Shown one piece after another: positions 46,801-57,600 of a stretch of DNA of 64,000 bases. Each line of letters begins with the position of its first letter. Position 1 is the stretch's first letter. This stretch comes from Branchiostoma floridae (Eukaryota > Chordata > Leptocardii > Amphioxiformes > Branchiostomatidae): positions 25,671,508 through 25,735,507 of the forward strand of contig NC_049982.1 in assembly GCF_000003815.2 (NCBI RefSeq), written 5' to 3'. A program made the translations under genes and the position numbers. A model generated the notes under the pieces. The model was not told where the DNA came from and searched no databases. It saw only the letters and a program-made list of their open reading frames with translations.

Positions 46801-48235
46801 AAATTTAAACAAGGACGTTTCTTTCCTACTTTACCGGATGATTTTGCTCAAATTTATGGAAATCTGGCCAGGTTAAAAACCCTTTCCACGGGCCCAGAGT
46901 TTGTGTTGGTCATTTATACCGTGACGCATGAAAATCAAGTGCGCTTATTGGTGGCAGGGGATCTGACAAAACACGCAACCCCTTTTCCGAATGGAATATT
47001 TTGCTGAATTTCTGTTTTACATCAATATTACACAAAGCCCGGTCAAAGGATGATCTGTTGCACCTTTTGCAGTGATCACTGACCATGTAGCCGTGAAAGA
47101 GTGGCCTGAAAAGACGTTCCCCATTATATATAGGGCACCTCAGTCAATTACCTGTGAAAGGGGCACGCCTCACCGTGGACCACGGAGGCCAATGCTAGTG
47201 CACAGCCAACTTTATCATCACTGTCGTAGGACTGGCAAAATTGGATATTGTGGCCCATGTTATAGTAAAGAAGATGATATTGGTAAGGAAAACAGCAGAA
47301 TGTTTGATTCTTGAAACTTGTTGAGGAACTGAAACATTATGATAAACTCTTATCTATGGCTGTGCTTTATAATCTTCAACCAAAATTTTTGGCCATCATG
47401 GTTGATGCATTGGCTTTTTAATGTTTCCGCCAGCCGCAGCAAAGTTCCGTCAATTGACGTCAAAACAGATGCTGGATAGAGCCCAGGTTTGAAGACATTT
47501 TGAAATTGAAGGCCATGCGCCATGAAATTATGAACGTGGCTTCAGCAGGACAGCAGCTCACTGCTCAGTGACGATCTACGTCAAGTGTGTGTGGAAGCAA
47601 GTTTGGGACATGGAAGCAGAATTCTATTAAATTCAAATCAACTTATCTATAAAATCAATTCAAACCGATTTGAAATAATTTTCAATTTCCTGCCACGACA
47701 TAAATTTTGTTACTGTTAAGAAATAGGAAAACCTTTAGTTTTATGCCATATGGGTGGGAATCCTCTATCTATGTGCTTCATAAAGAATTTCCAGACTGAG
47801 GACTTGACTACAGCACCACCGTTTTTTTCCGTTTTCGTGTACATGTCTTTTATATTTAAGGTTAGGCGCAACATCCCAACTTGTACTGGTCAGAGTTAGT
47901 ATCCCATCCCAACCACGTCATTCGCATATCTCATCATATTCATCACAGTACCGAGGGCCTGGAACTTCCCGGCTATCAAACCTTATAGTAGAACGTCATA
48001 ACTCTTATGTTTGCTGATACTGCAAGATCAAAAAGCGTCTAAACTGAGCTAAAAGGTATCTGTATCTCCAGAGCTTGCAGATGTGCACTAACTCACACCA
48101 GCGCCGGCCATGCTGTCTTCTTCCCATGACCTCGCGCCACACAATATGCTTCCCTTTTAATTCATTCCCACCGCTTCCCTCCTTACCGTTTGCCCGTTTC
48201 AGGGCGTTCTCCGGCCTCTGGAAATAGGTAGGCAT
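31900..48235 (-). CDS. EIF3A: Eukaryotic translation initiation factor 3 subunit A, 18 exons
   Basis: Scaffold subunit of eIF3, which recruits the 40S subunit and mRNA. Exons on the minus strand: 48235-48187, 45407-45217, 44797-44658, 44146-43924, 43483-43340, 42851-42643, 40674-40503, 39799-39601, 38878-38762, 38387-38196, 37664-37527, 36532-36323, 35467-35363, 35124-35011, 34550-34428, 34010-33857, 33626-33371, 32833-31900. Starts [16 protein letters not shown] and ends [10 protein letters not shown], both close to human. The PCI region is in exons 7-9 and a long Glu/Arg coiled coil in exons 11-17. Exon 18 is the Arg/Asp-rich tail with DDRG-x-SRGFDR repeats and a GPDR triplet repeat near 32450-32490, partner of eIF4B in mammals. 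Length is 1222 residues if exon 8 is counted one base shorter; as written, exon 8 is 199 nt between phase-0 ends and shifts the frame. Human EIF3A has about 1382 residues; the tail here is shorter. Confidence 0.95.
35893..36208. mobile_element. CAGGG-ended TIR element with subterminal palindrome
   Basis: Begins CAGGGCTTGAAATACC and ends GTATTTCAAGCCCTG. Inside the left end is the palindrome CCTGCATATGCAGG. Flanks TCTGT and TCTAT suggest a 5-bp target duplication. A second copy in reverse orientation is at 40110-40451. Confidence 0.75.
37185..37548 (-). repeat. Exon-edge-spanning array in EIF3A intron 11
   Basis: Units of 102-111 bp repeat the end of exon 11 and its donor: CTGCATGTTGAG (plus strand) occurs near 37214, 37326, 37428 and in the real exon at 37530. 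On the sense strand each gives CTCAACATGCAGAG followed by a GT. Between them run GATCATTAATTTGTTACATT and AATAAGACCATGTAAGACCC. Confidence 0.9.
39095..39357. mobile_element. hAT-like MITE in EIF3A intron 8
   Basis: Termini AAGTGTTCTAGCCAGC and GCTGACTAGAACCTTG match the 18.4-kb and 46.4-kb copies, with the same internal GTCCGTC-like blocks. Confidence 0.6.
39759..40045 (-). repeat. Exon-edge-spanning array in EIF3A intron 7
   Basis: CTGCAGCTGGGGGTGAACGT and the following bases through CTCACCTGGAC occur four times, starting near 39759 (the real exon 8), 39838, 39917 and 39993, period 76-79 bp. On the sense strand each copy holds the AG acceptor plus about 40 coding bases of exon 8. Confidence 0.93.
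40110..40451. mobile_element. CAGGG-family element, reverse copy
   Basis: Reverse complement of the 35.9-kb element over most of its length, including CCTGCATATGCAGG near its right end. Termini are decayed and no target duplication is clear. Confidence 0.7.
41133..42547. mobile_element. 1.4-kb CAGGGCTC...GAGCCCTG element
   Basis: Ends CAGGGCTC and GAGCCCTG, flanked by AAGAC on both sides (5 bp). Near the left end is AGGAGCG-TG-GCGCTCCT and near the right end GGTCGC-GAT-GCGACC, subterminal palindromes as in the smaller relatives. No transposase frame recognised. It lies in EIF3A intron 6. Confidence 0.7.
44440..44545. repeat. CCAAT-rich dispersed repeat, best copy
   Basis: GACTGCCCATCACAATTTGC followed by tandem variants of AGAGCATAGCAATTAGCAG and TTCAACCAATGAGAG. 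Similar sequence occurs near 1220, 18030, 20340-20680, 30100 (reverse) and 61160 (reverse). Confidence 0.7.
44911..45159. mobile_element. CAGGG-family MITE with 5-bp target duplication
   Basis: Begins CAGGGCTCGAAATACT and ends GAAATTCGAGCCCTG, flanked by GAGTA on both sides (44906-44910 and 45160-45164). Subterminal palindrome GGGTGCATGTGCACCC at left; GGGTGCACCAGTGCACC at right. Confidence 0.85.
46244..47486. mobile_element. Outer hAT-like element in EIF3A intron 1
   Basis: Left end CAGGGCTCTATCCAGC and right end GCTGGATAGAGCCCAG pair with each other, including the shared TATCC variant, and enclose the inner element at 46404-46754. No target duplication found; interior non-coding. Confidence 0.6.
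46404..46754. mobile_element. Inner hAT MITE with exact 8-bp target duplication
   Basis: Starts CAGGGCTCTAGCCAGC and ends with the perfect complement GCTGGCTAGAGCCCTG; 351 bp. AGTTTGCA flanks both sides (46396-46403 and 46755-46762). CAGGG termini with 8-bp duplications are typical of hAT elements. Confidence 0.9.
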
Positions 48236-48631
48236 TTTCCTGTCTCCTGCATTCGTCCGTAAAACGTGAAGAAAGTGTACTTTTTAAGCAGGAATCTCCG
48301 TCAGCATGTGCCGAGGAAGATTGCACCACTCCGTACAATATGGCGGGACAGGGGACGAAAATTACCCGGCACGCACCTCGAAAATCACGCGAGAAAATAC
48401 GATAATACGCGAGAGTACATGAAATCACGTGAAAACACGCGAGAAGACACGAGAATATGTGATAAACGTCATCACTACATGTGCATCACTACACCAAACA
48501 CCTGTACATAGTTTCACCTGCGGGAGACAGCTGAAGACAGAGCGATGTTTACCTTGGAAAAGGTGCTGTAACGTCCGTCTAGTAATCTCAACTCTTGCCG
48601 GAAGTCTTCTGTAGTGCTCAGGGACGGAAAG
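48236..48631. promoter_or_regulatory. Bidirectional EIF3A/RAB28 promoter
   Basis: The two start codons are 396 bp apart and diverge. The interval contains AATATGGCGG (48337-48346, YY1-like), CCGGAAGT (48598-48605, ETS-like) and a degenerate array of CACGCGAGA-type motifs at about 48382-48457, related to the TCTCGCGAGA promoter element. No TATA box was seen at an obvious position. Motif assignments come from consensus matching only. Confidence 0.7.
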
Positions 48632-51600
48632 ATGTCGGACTCCGAGGATGAAAATCCAGACAAACAGCTCAAGATAGTGATTATGGGCGATGGAGCGTCT
48701 GGAAAGGTTGGTGCCAAAAAAAAATAAAGATTAACTCATCATAAGAAATTTCCTGGATCTCCCTATAAATCCAGGAAGATTACACAGCCAGAACTTAGAA
48801 ATCTACCAAACTCCTAGACTTTAGAATTGTTATTGATAAACCATTAGAATATTTGATCACTGTGTTTGATTCTTTTTCTTAGCTTTCCAAATATTCAAAT
48901 GTGTCACACAATATTTTTTGTTTGTAAATATAACCAAACATTGTAAACAATGTTGGGTTCATGTAATATGGAATAATGTTGCCATCATTTCCATGATAGT
49001 CGTTGACAAGTACTGAATTCACAAACATCCTTCTTTGATTCAATGATGATAAAGATTATCAAATCGGCCTGCATATTAAGATACTTCGGTAGTAGTGTAG
49101 TAACGTTACTGAAGTAGGTTTGGTCAAATAATGTCCTTGGTTGCTACAAGTTACATTTGTGGCACATCAAGATAGTAAATTGCACCGTCAATACATTGAA
49201 GCAGGAATTACCAACATACATTGTGCCGCCATGCAAAGTGTGTACTTCTTTATGATTAATAAAAGAAGTTCGTACAATTTGAAATGTAGCTCTTAATGGC
49301 AAAGAGGTCATCCTCAACTCGTGACCTCAGCTGAGGTGAAGCATGCCCCAGGCTCTGCAAGGGCAGTTGAGTAGTAATATTAGTGCCAGGGTACCCTGAG
49401 TAGTGCAATGTGTCTTTGCTACTAGTACTGCTCACTTTTTTTGGGCCATGAAGCACTCAAAATCACCTCTGCTCTTCTTGTGTGTTGTGTTCTTTTACAT
49501 GGAGAAAACCCATGCCACTGGAACCAAGGAATTTGAACCAGATTTGTTGAGTGCTAGAATGCGCAGACTAGAATTGTGTTACTCTCCAAGCAGAGGTTAT
49601 TCTCTGGCTGTTTTTTAATGTTTTTTAGTCATTTTTATCGGGCTTTCTATTTTTTATTGTATCTTGTATTGTCAAAATGGCATACTTCAAGAAACATTAC
49701 AAAGTAGAAAGCCCTATAAAAACGACAAAAAAACGCAGCCTGAGCCTAACCTCTGCTTGGAGAGTAGGGCTGTGTAGCAGTGCTGTGTACCAGTACTTAA
49801 CCATGAAAATGCCTAAGTGTATCTGTACCTGTACATGTCCTGATGTTACGTTTAGATCTTCTAAAAAAGCTTTTTGATAGATCATTTCATATGACATATG
49901 ACACATATGACATATGACACCTCTGTCCACATGCTGATGTGATATATGTGATTGTTATTGCAGACGTCGCTGGCTGTGAGATATTCCCAGGAGAACTTTG
50001 GGAAACAGTACAAACAGACAGTAGGGCTAGACTTCTTCCTACGGAGAATAGTTCTACCAGGTAGGAATCTTTAAGAAATTGGGGAAAAGACAATGTATCT
50101 AGTACATGATATCGATATTGATACTGAAAAGAATATGAAATTATTAGGTCATCTCCTAATGATGTGATACTATAGCTAAGTAGCCTGAGTACCATCCTCT
50201 GTACTGACCGCTGGCTCAATCTTTTCGCTTGCCCCGTGGTTAGCAAGCGAAAGGATTGAGCCAACAGTCACTACGGAGGATGGTACTAGATGGCTAATAC
50301 AGCTTATATTTCTAGTATCCATCCCCATTGTAGCTCTTTTACACTCAGGATAAAAGACACTCCGCATGCTACAAAAGGGAGGATACCAACAGGCCAATGA
50401 GCCATTGCATAGTAAAATGCTAAAGAATACCACTTAGGACTAATACTGTAATAGAACATGGTCTATGTGGACAAGTGATTACTATAGATAGAATTAATCC
50501 TTGTGTCAATACTTATGAAAAAATATCTAAGGGACCACCAGAAAGGCCAGGAGTTTTTTTCTTGTACAGGTATACATGTACTGTAAGTTCATTTATGTTC
50601 GCGAGCACTTAATTTCGCGAGTTTGAGCAAATCAGGAGTTCGCGAGATCTTTGAGTTCGCGAGCGGGTGTTTCAATTATTTTTCACAAGTTACGACCCGG
50701 TACTATGACGGTAGCAAGTGCCCCCCTCCCACCCATACCGCAACACCAGTCATGCCGTCAAAGGCGGCATTTACGCCTGGAAATTCATAGTTCCCCTTCA
50801 AACAATGTCTAAAGTTGATAAAGAATGTGTTTCTACCGAGCCACTATCTCATTGTTGAGCTCATTTCGGCCGTGATTTGACGACAGCGCACGGAACGCAA
50901 CAGGGCTAATGACCTCTGATATGTCGCAATCACATTTTCCGCACAGGCTGTCGGGATACCCCAAGCCAAGCGACGCGGGCGCCATTTTGAAATTTTTTCA
51001 GTGTGAAAGACGGCGCTAAGTTTTAAACTTTCAGCGTAATTTGTGGACACAAGTTGTACACAAGAAGGTGAAGAGCTTATCTCCCATATTTACAGTAGTT
51101 CTAACTCAGAATTATGAAACGAACGTCTTATTTTCGGCATGTAAGCGGAGTTGTGTTTGCCACGTTTCTAGTCATGAAAATTCCCCGCTATTATTGTTGT
51201 AAAACTGCTGTAATTCCATAGCTTTTCTTGTATTTGTAAAGACGAGTACTACTCAGTTTTAATTTTTGCTTCATTCATAACTTGTAGAAATCTAGTAAGA
51301 AATGTAAATTAAGTAAATCGCAGCCACGGCGTGCACGTACTACTGAACAAAGCCGACATGTTTATTTTTTCTCCGTTCGCCAGTGGCACATATCTACACA
51401 AATAATGACTCCATGTATCGTTGATATGTTGAATTAACTTTTATTTCGATTTGAAAAGAATAAATGGTCTGTTATCAATTGAGTCTTGTCATTGGTATAA
51501 GTTCCTGTGTGAAAATCAACTCGCCCCGAACGGTTCGGACCGGTCCGAGGGCAGTCCGAGCGGTCCGCCTACGTCAAAGCCGTCCGGCCCGCGAGGCTGC

Positions 51601-54600
51601 CAGTCCGAGCGCCGGGCGGTGAACCGTCATTAAGTGGTTCAGCACGTTCGGCAGTTCAGGACCGCCGGACGCTTCGGGCGCCGTAAAACACTTAGAAAAA
51701 ATTGCCGCCGCCCTGCCAAATTTTGTCTAAGTCCCTAAATTGTATGAAGCCGTGCGACAGCGCCCCCTTCCGTACACTAGGCGCAGCGGCCAGAAGAGCA
51801 GTAAAGTCCGTAGGTGAGACTATTAGACATTGTTAGAGGCATGCATTACGTCCATTATTGCGGGGCAACAGCCAGAGCGGGCGAACACTAATAGTAATAG
51901 CGTTGCACTATCGCCAGAACAATACAAAATGTACTATGAAAATTTAAAAAATTGAGATTTTTCTACCTTCAAATCTACAACTTTTCTTCTATATTATATT
52001 TTGGCCGCGACTAATGAATGGGTGACGTGTTTTCTTGTACATATATGTCACCACGCACGGCTGTCTGAAGTGAAGAGTAGAGTATAATACAATACTCAAT
52101 AGAGTAGCAAAAACCAACTGATGGGTCTTCTAGTAAAGTTTACATACACTTATAAAATGCTGTTCATTTTCCAATTTCCAGCTTACAGTGTTGAGTCACC
52201 CTTTGAAGAATCTGCTCCGCTACTCAGTGCAGTTTTTCTGCATGTGCGAACGTTGCTCAGAAAGCCCGGCTGTCCAGTGTGCGAGATGATTTTGGAAAAC
52301 ACGGCGATCCCAGTTTCAGGCTGCACCCGCTGAAATAAACAGCGGGTTGATTGACATCCCGCCTGTGAGGCGCACGTGAGCGGCGCTCTGGTGGTCTTCC
52401 CACCAGACATTGGCCGTTGCCATGGCGCCATGCTGGTGGCAGCCGTTTGATGTGTACAGTGTGGGACAATCTATTTACTGGCTAGCCAATCGCTACGATT
52501 TGTACGAAATGAGTCGGAGACGTCGATTTTCACTGCAAATAATGAGCCACATGATTGGTTGTAAGAAACTGAAACTGAAATCCTATGCCCCACTATCAAG
52601 TTTCTTGGAAATTCATCTGAATATGGCGAGCCAAAGCACGTTGTTCAACCACGTGATTAAGACAATGCCAAAATTTTTGCAGTTACATATTGCCACATTT
52701 TGTGACATAATTTAGGTTGTGGGCCCTGTCCGAGTTTTATGGACGGGAAAATACGTCTGGGAGAACTGCGACAAATGCCTGTTTGTCTATTATGAAGTCG
52801 GCATGCTTGCTTGCCGACTTGCATGTCGGCTTGCTCTCTCCTTGCAGGAATATGTTAGTCTCTACCAGTACCAGACTCCGGGTCGCTGGAAAACCGTAGA
52901 AATAGAATGAATAGAAGAGTAAGCCGGCCAGGGAACAGTACGCGACCTGCACAGTTTGGATGCCCATCACGCCCACGCAGCGTTGAGTACGCGGATCACA
53001 CCTACATGTTTATCCTCTCGACCATTATTAAAGGGTAATCTGCCACGAAGTACCAGTCGTATCTCGTACACTACCAAATGCCGTGCATGCAGCATATAAA
53101 ATCTTTATTGACACGACAAAAGTAAAGCGACTTTCGTAAGGTCTATAACTAAACAGACATATGAATATCTATAGGTATGAACAAGTCATTGTTACGAAGT
53201 CTGTTCTCATGAAGAATGAATATGTTTTAGTCCTGTTTGTCTCTTTATTTTTCTCTAGCGATAAATGAGAAAAAAGTCTTAAACACGTAACAGCAGATAC
53301 CGCTTGGATAGTGGCAGTGGCATGGCGAATAAGAATTCGGCACGCCGTATTTCGTTTCTAAATCACACGAACGCTATATTGTCCGTTCTGCTGTCGTGTT
53401 TGATTTACTAACTACATTGCCCACGCCAATAAAATCGTTGTCTTCCAAGCGCAGTGTAATAAAGTACTATAAGAAGAATAAACGACAATGCTATTGTAGG
53501 TCACCCTGGCACCTGAGGTCTTCACCATACGACTCGGGATTGATCATGCTCGCACGGCGTTAAAACGGGCGGGGAAAAGTTACAGACCACCATTGTTTTC
53601 TGTAGAACTAAATATAATCTTTCTACCCTATGATTAAATAATTGTCTCTGGCGCTTTACAAATAAGACGACATTGTGCGCTACGTTTCGATTGACTGTCA
53701 TTGTACCAAGCGACGATTCTGTCCAAATGTGCAATAATACGGGAGATAATGTTGAAAATGTATTTAGCATCTTTATTGCCTTTCATGGCGTCCGGCATTA
53801 TCTCGCCTTGTGGACAATACCTAACATGATTTGTGAAGTGCAATATTTTGAATGTTTCTCACTTACCAAAATTTCCACCATCGTTTGGAGTCAAAGCGCA
53901 TGCTTTGGCCGGAAAGGAACTTGTGAGCAGTACCTGGTTGGATCACCTGTTGGACGACCTGTAGCAGCGAGACTTCAATCGACTCTCTGAAAACGTGTTG
54001 AGTTTGACCAGTGATATTCCCCTTGACATTATATCAAGAAAGTGGGACTAAAAACAAGTACAGTGCTGTGTCACGCTGGAGTACGGTATCCAAAACAGGA
54101 CACGGGGAACGGTTAGCCGAACATCTAACGCCACCATTTTATATGCATATTGTTGTTAGAAGCGTTAGAACTACTTTATCATTTTGACCTGTACTTAGCT
54201 TTAAGAGCATAAACGTACAATAAAAATTCGAAAATATATTACTCGTTAGTCGAAGCGACGACTGGATCAAGAAACGCCGTGGATGGCTGCATCCAGCACG
54301 TTACACTTACAGAAGGAGAGACTATGCACTACCCGTGCGTCGTAAATTGATAGGGGTTGGGGATGGTGACGCACAATCTAGGGGTCAGTGTCATGTTCCC
54401 CTGAGAAATTTGGACGCTTCATCCTTCGTAATATGAAAGGTTAGACTTAGAGAACTGCCCTGGATCTGGCCAGGGACAGGCGGATCTCAGGACACGCAAC
54501 AGTGCCTCCCGAACCGTTCTGAACGTTCGGACCGGCTATCACGATTATTGTCAGCAGGGTGTCAAGCTTGAAAGACTCCCCTGTCTGCCCCTGGGGATAA

Positions 54601-57600
54601 CATGAGCATTGCGCGTGCGTCGCGGTCATTTCAAATTGAAAACTCATCAGTAAACCGTTTCCTGATGTCCTGTGTTATTTTTCCGCTTTTTAGTCTTATA
54701 CTAAGGCTAAATGTACAGACTATCATGGATAAGTTGGAAGAGGTGTCGCGTGAGGGGTTTGTACGTTGTCGTTTCGGGTCAGGATGCATCAAACTGCCAT
54801 GGAGAGATGGAAAAGGACTAGCAACACAAACAATTTGTGTGGAATTATGTTCTGGTGCTGTTCCAACCGACTGCCGAAACTTCCGTGGAATACGAACGGA
54901 CTGGAATGCAAACATCCCTTCTTGTTCAAGACTGAACTGGTAAGAAACTGTTTTACATCGTTTAGCTGTGTTACCAAGTGTGTTAGATGTGAAATTATCA
55001 ACAGCACAGTCAAAATCCTGGCTAACTGAAGGCATGTATTTTTTCCGCACTTACTGGGACTCCTGTGGGCTGTATTATGCACAATGTTGTTTCAGCGCCC
55101 ATTTTCGTGGAAACACAGTGGTATGATGACGTAATTTTCACTTGTTGCAGCAAAGAGGAAGTCATGTTTCCACGTACCGTTGCAAATTATATCATAAATA
55201 TAACCTTCTCGGCGAAGATAATGATGTGATTATGATCGTCTTACAATTTCCGCATACACCACTGATCGGAGGTAATTTTAAATCCATGACGAAGGTAACG
55301 AAGTTGTTTCCTCAATGTCCCGGGTTTGATAAAACCTCCCTGGTTGGGGGCAACGTTCTCACGGGCCGGACATGTCGGAGCCAGGCGGATCTCTGGACAC
55401 GCCACAGTAAATCCCGAACCGTTTGAACCGTTCGGACGGGCTATCGGGATTATTGTCAGCAGGGAGTCAAGCTTTAGAAACTCGCCTGCCTGCCCCTGGG
55501 GATAAAACCTGTGAAATTCCAGCGAAGTTGTTTTCTTCTCTGTACTTCAGTAGCGTATCTTGGTTGTGTACATGCCCAATGTTGTGTAACAACTAAACGC
55601 ACAGAACAAAGACTAAACTGTAGACTAAGCGTAATCTGAATTAGCACGTCAGGTGTCCATGTCCATGCTTCATATAGAGTAGAGAGAGTAGAGTACAACT
55701 ACAACTGAAAAATATTAATATCAACGTTCCATAGAATTACTTCTCCTCACCATGGCATACTAGTAACTTCCTCCCAAGGACGTTATATCCATGTCCTCAC
55801 GAGCGGAATTTCCTCGACAATTATCCTCCCCGTTTAATATTGTTCCTCCTTACCAACTTTTCAAAAAGCGTTTATTTACTTGTGCCGCAAGTAAAGATTT
55901 CGCCTGCTATTCACACATGTGCCTTTGACGGGCATAAAAATCTATCAAGCGATGTGAAAGTTGAAACGTCTACGGCGTAGGTTAACAATAATCCTCTAGG
56001 GTGACGTCTTTTAATCTCTACTCATTCAATCAACATTGTATGATATCACTCGTGGTACTTCTGAAGCCTTCTGAATATCGTTGATTTTACAAAAGTTAAT
56101 GAAATCACATGCACAATAACTATACACTAGAGACAAGCAGATTTTACATCCTATTTGCTTTGCTGAATAATTTAAGTAGATTCTAGACTTACGGCCGAAG
56201 CTCAAAGGTGCGGCCGGACGTTGCAATTGGTGATTTTGCCACCCTTCCAGAAATTGGAGACCCGTTGTAGTGTGACATTTTGATTCCTGCCCTACGAATC
56301 GGTCTGGTAGGCGGCTGTCCCCGGAGACCAGTTTTGCGGCCAGTCTTGTCAAAAGTCGCTTACAAGTGCGCAAAGTAAATTTACTGCCGAAAGATTCCAA
56401 TAATAATTGTGCAGACGTTTTATAATACGGACAGCATGACACCCAGCTAGCGGATATATGGTTGCTAATTATTTTGTCGGTCGCCACGCGATGATGGACA
56501 GCGGCACGCCTCTATACCTAAAGTTTCGCGCTGTGTGGGTGTGGCCTAGCCACTGGCTCGCAAATTGATATCTGGATCGTATTTTCCCGTCTTTGAATAA
56601 CTTGCTCGTGAAAAAAGGCAAGAAACACAAAGGAAATGGGTATAATGACGACATCATTCTTAGTGGTATTCCTGTCAATGGATGTGCAAACTGTGCCAAA
56701 AATTAACACATGGAACGTAAAATAAACAACAAACAACGAGTTATAGACATGTGCGCACTTGTCGGGCGGCTGTCCCAAAGGACCGGGAGGCTTCAATCAA
56801 GTGTGGGAGAGTTCAATTCACGTATGGGGGCCAGCACCTATATCAAAACTAGTCTTATTTTAGACACGTAGAATAGTATTTTGTGGCACTAGATTAACAT
56901 ATATTACCATTCAATATTTAGATACAACTTTCTTTCAACAAAATACAATAAAGCTCAACACACACCAACAAAATGTTTGGCTTCTTCTTAGGATCGTCTT
57001 CTTGTTTACGTTTGAGATGGGGTCACTGAACCCTCGCCGCCGCTGGGTGCGTAACGTGCCTAGCGTTAGCATGAATATATTAGGGCATTCAATGATGTTA
57101 TAAATGAATCTTCTAGATTATGGACTTGAATGTATATCATATATTAGTGATAGTGTCTCCGCCACATGTTTGGTAACCACGCTTCAGTCAGAAAGACACC
57201 AGAAATCCATTACTTACGCTTTGTACATGGTTTGTGCGGGCAATCAAATGTTTCCTGGGACTCCGCACGCACATAACGTCAAAGTGAGGGCACATGTGAT
57301 TTACATTGATTGTCTTGCGGCTGGTGTCATTCTGTAACTTCAAGCCGTCATTAATATTTTGTCTATAGGAGCGCTGGCGGCAGAGGGATGAATTGCATTC
57401 AAATTCTTTCTATTTTGTGACGGCATTCCGGCGGTTCAGACCGTCCGAACTGTTTGGGCAGCGATTTCCACCTCACAACAGCACGATTTTACGCATTTCA
57501 CGGGTGTTTTGGAGGTACAGTTGCCATGTAAATTGGTGGTTCGCAGACGTCCGCAGACGTCCGAGCCGGCGCCCCGCGGTGCTCTGCACGCCCCCAGACG

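Noticed and set aside
46236-47494. Target duplication for the outer hAT-like element
   Set aside because: GAATCAGA on the left and GTTTGAAG on the right do not match, so I claim only the paired termini.
56026-56487. 153-codon minus-strand frame in the RAB28 intron insertion
   Set aside because: Longest interior frame, but I find no transposase or other domain and no clear splice context; kept only as a target for profile search.
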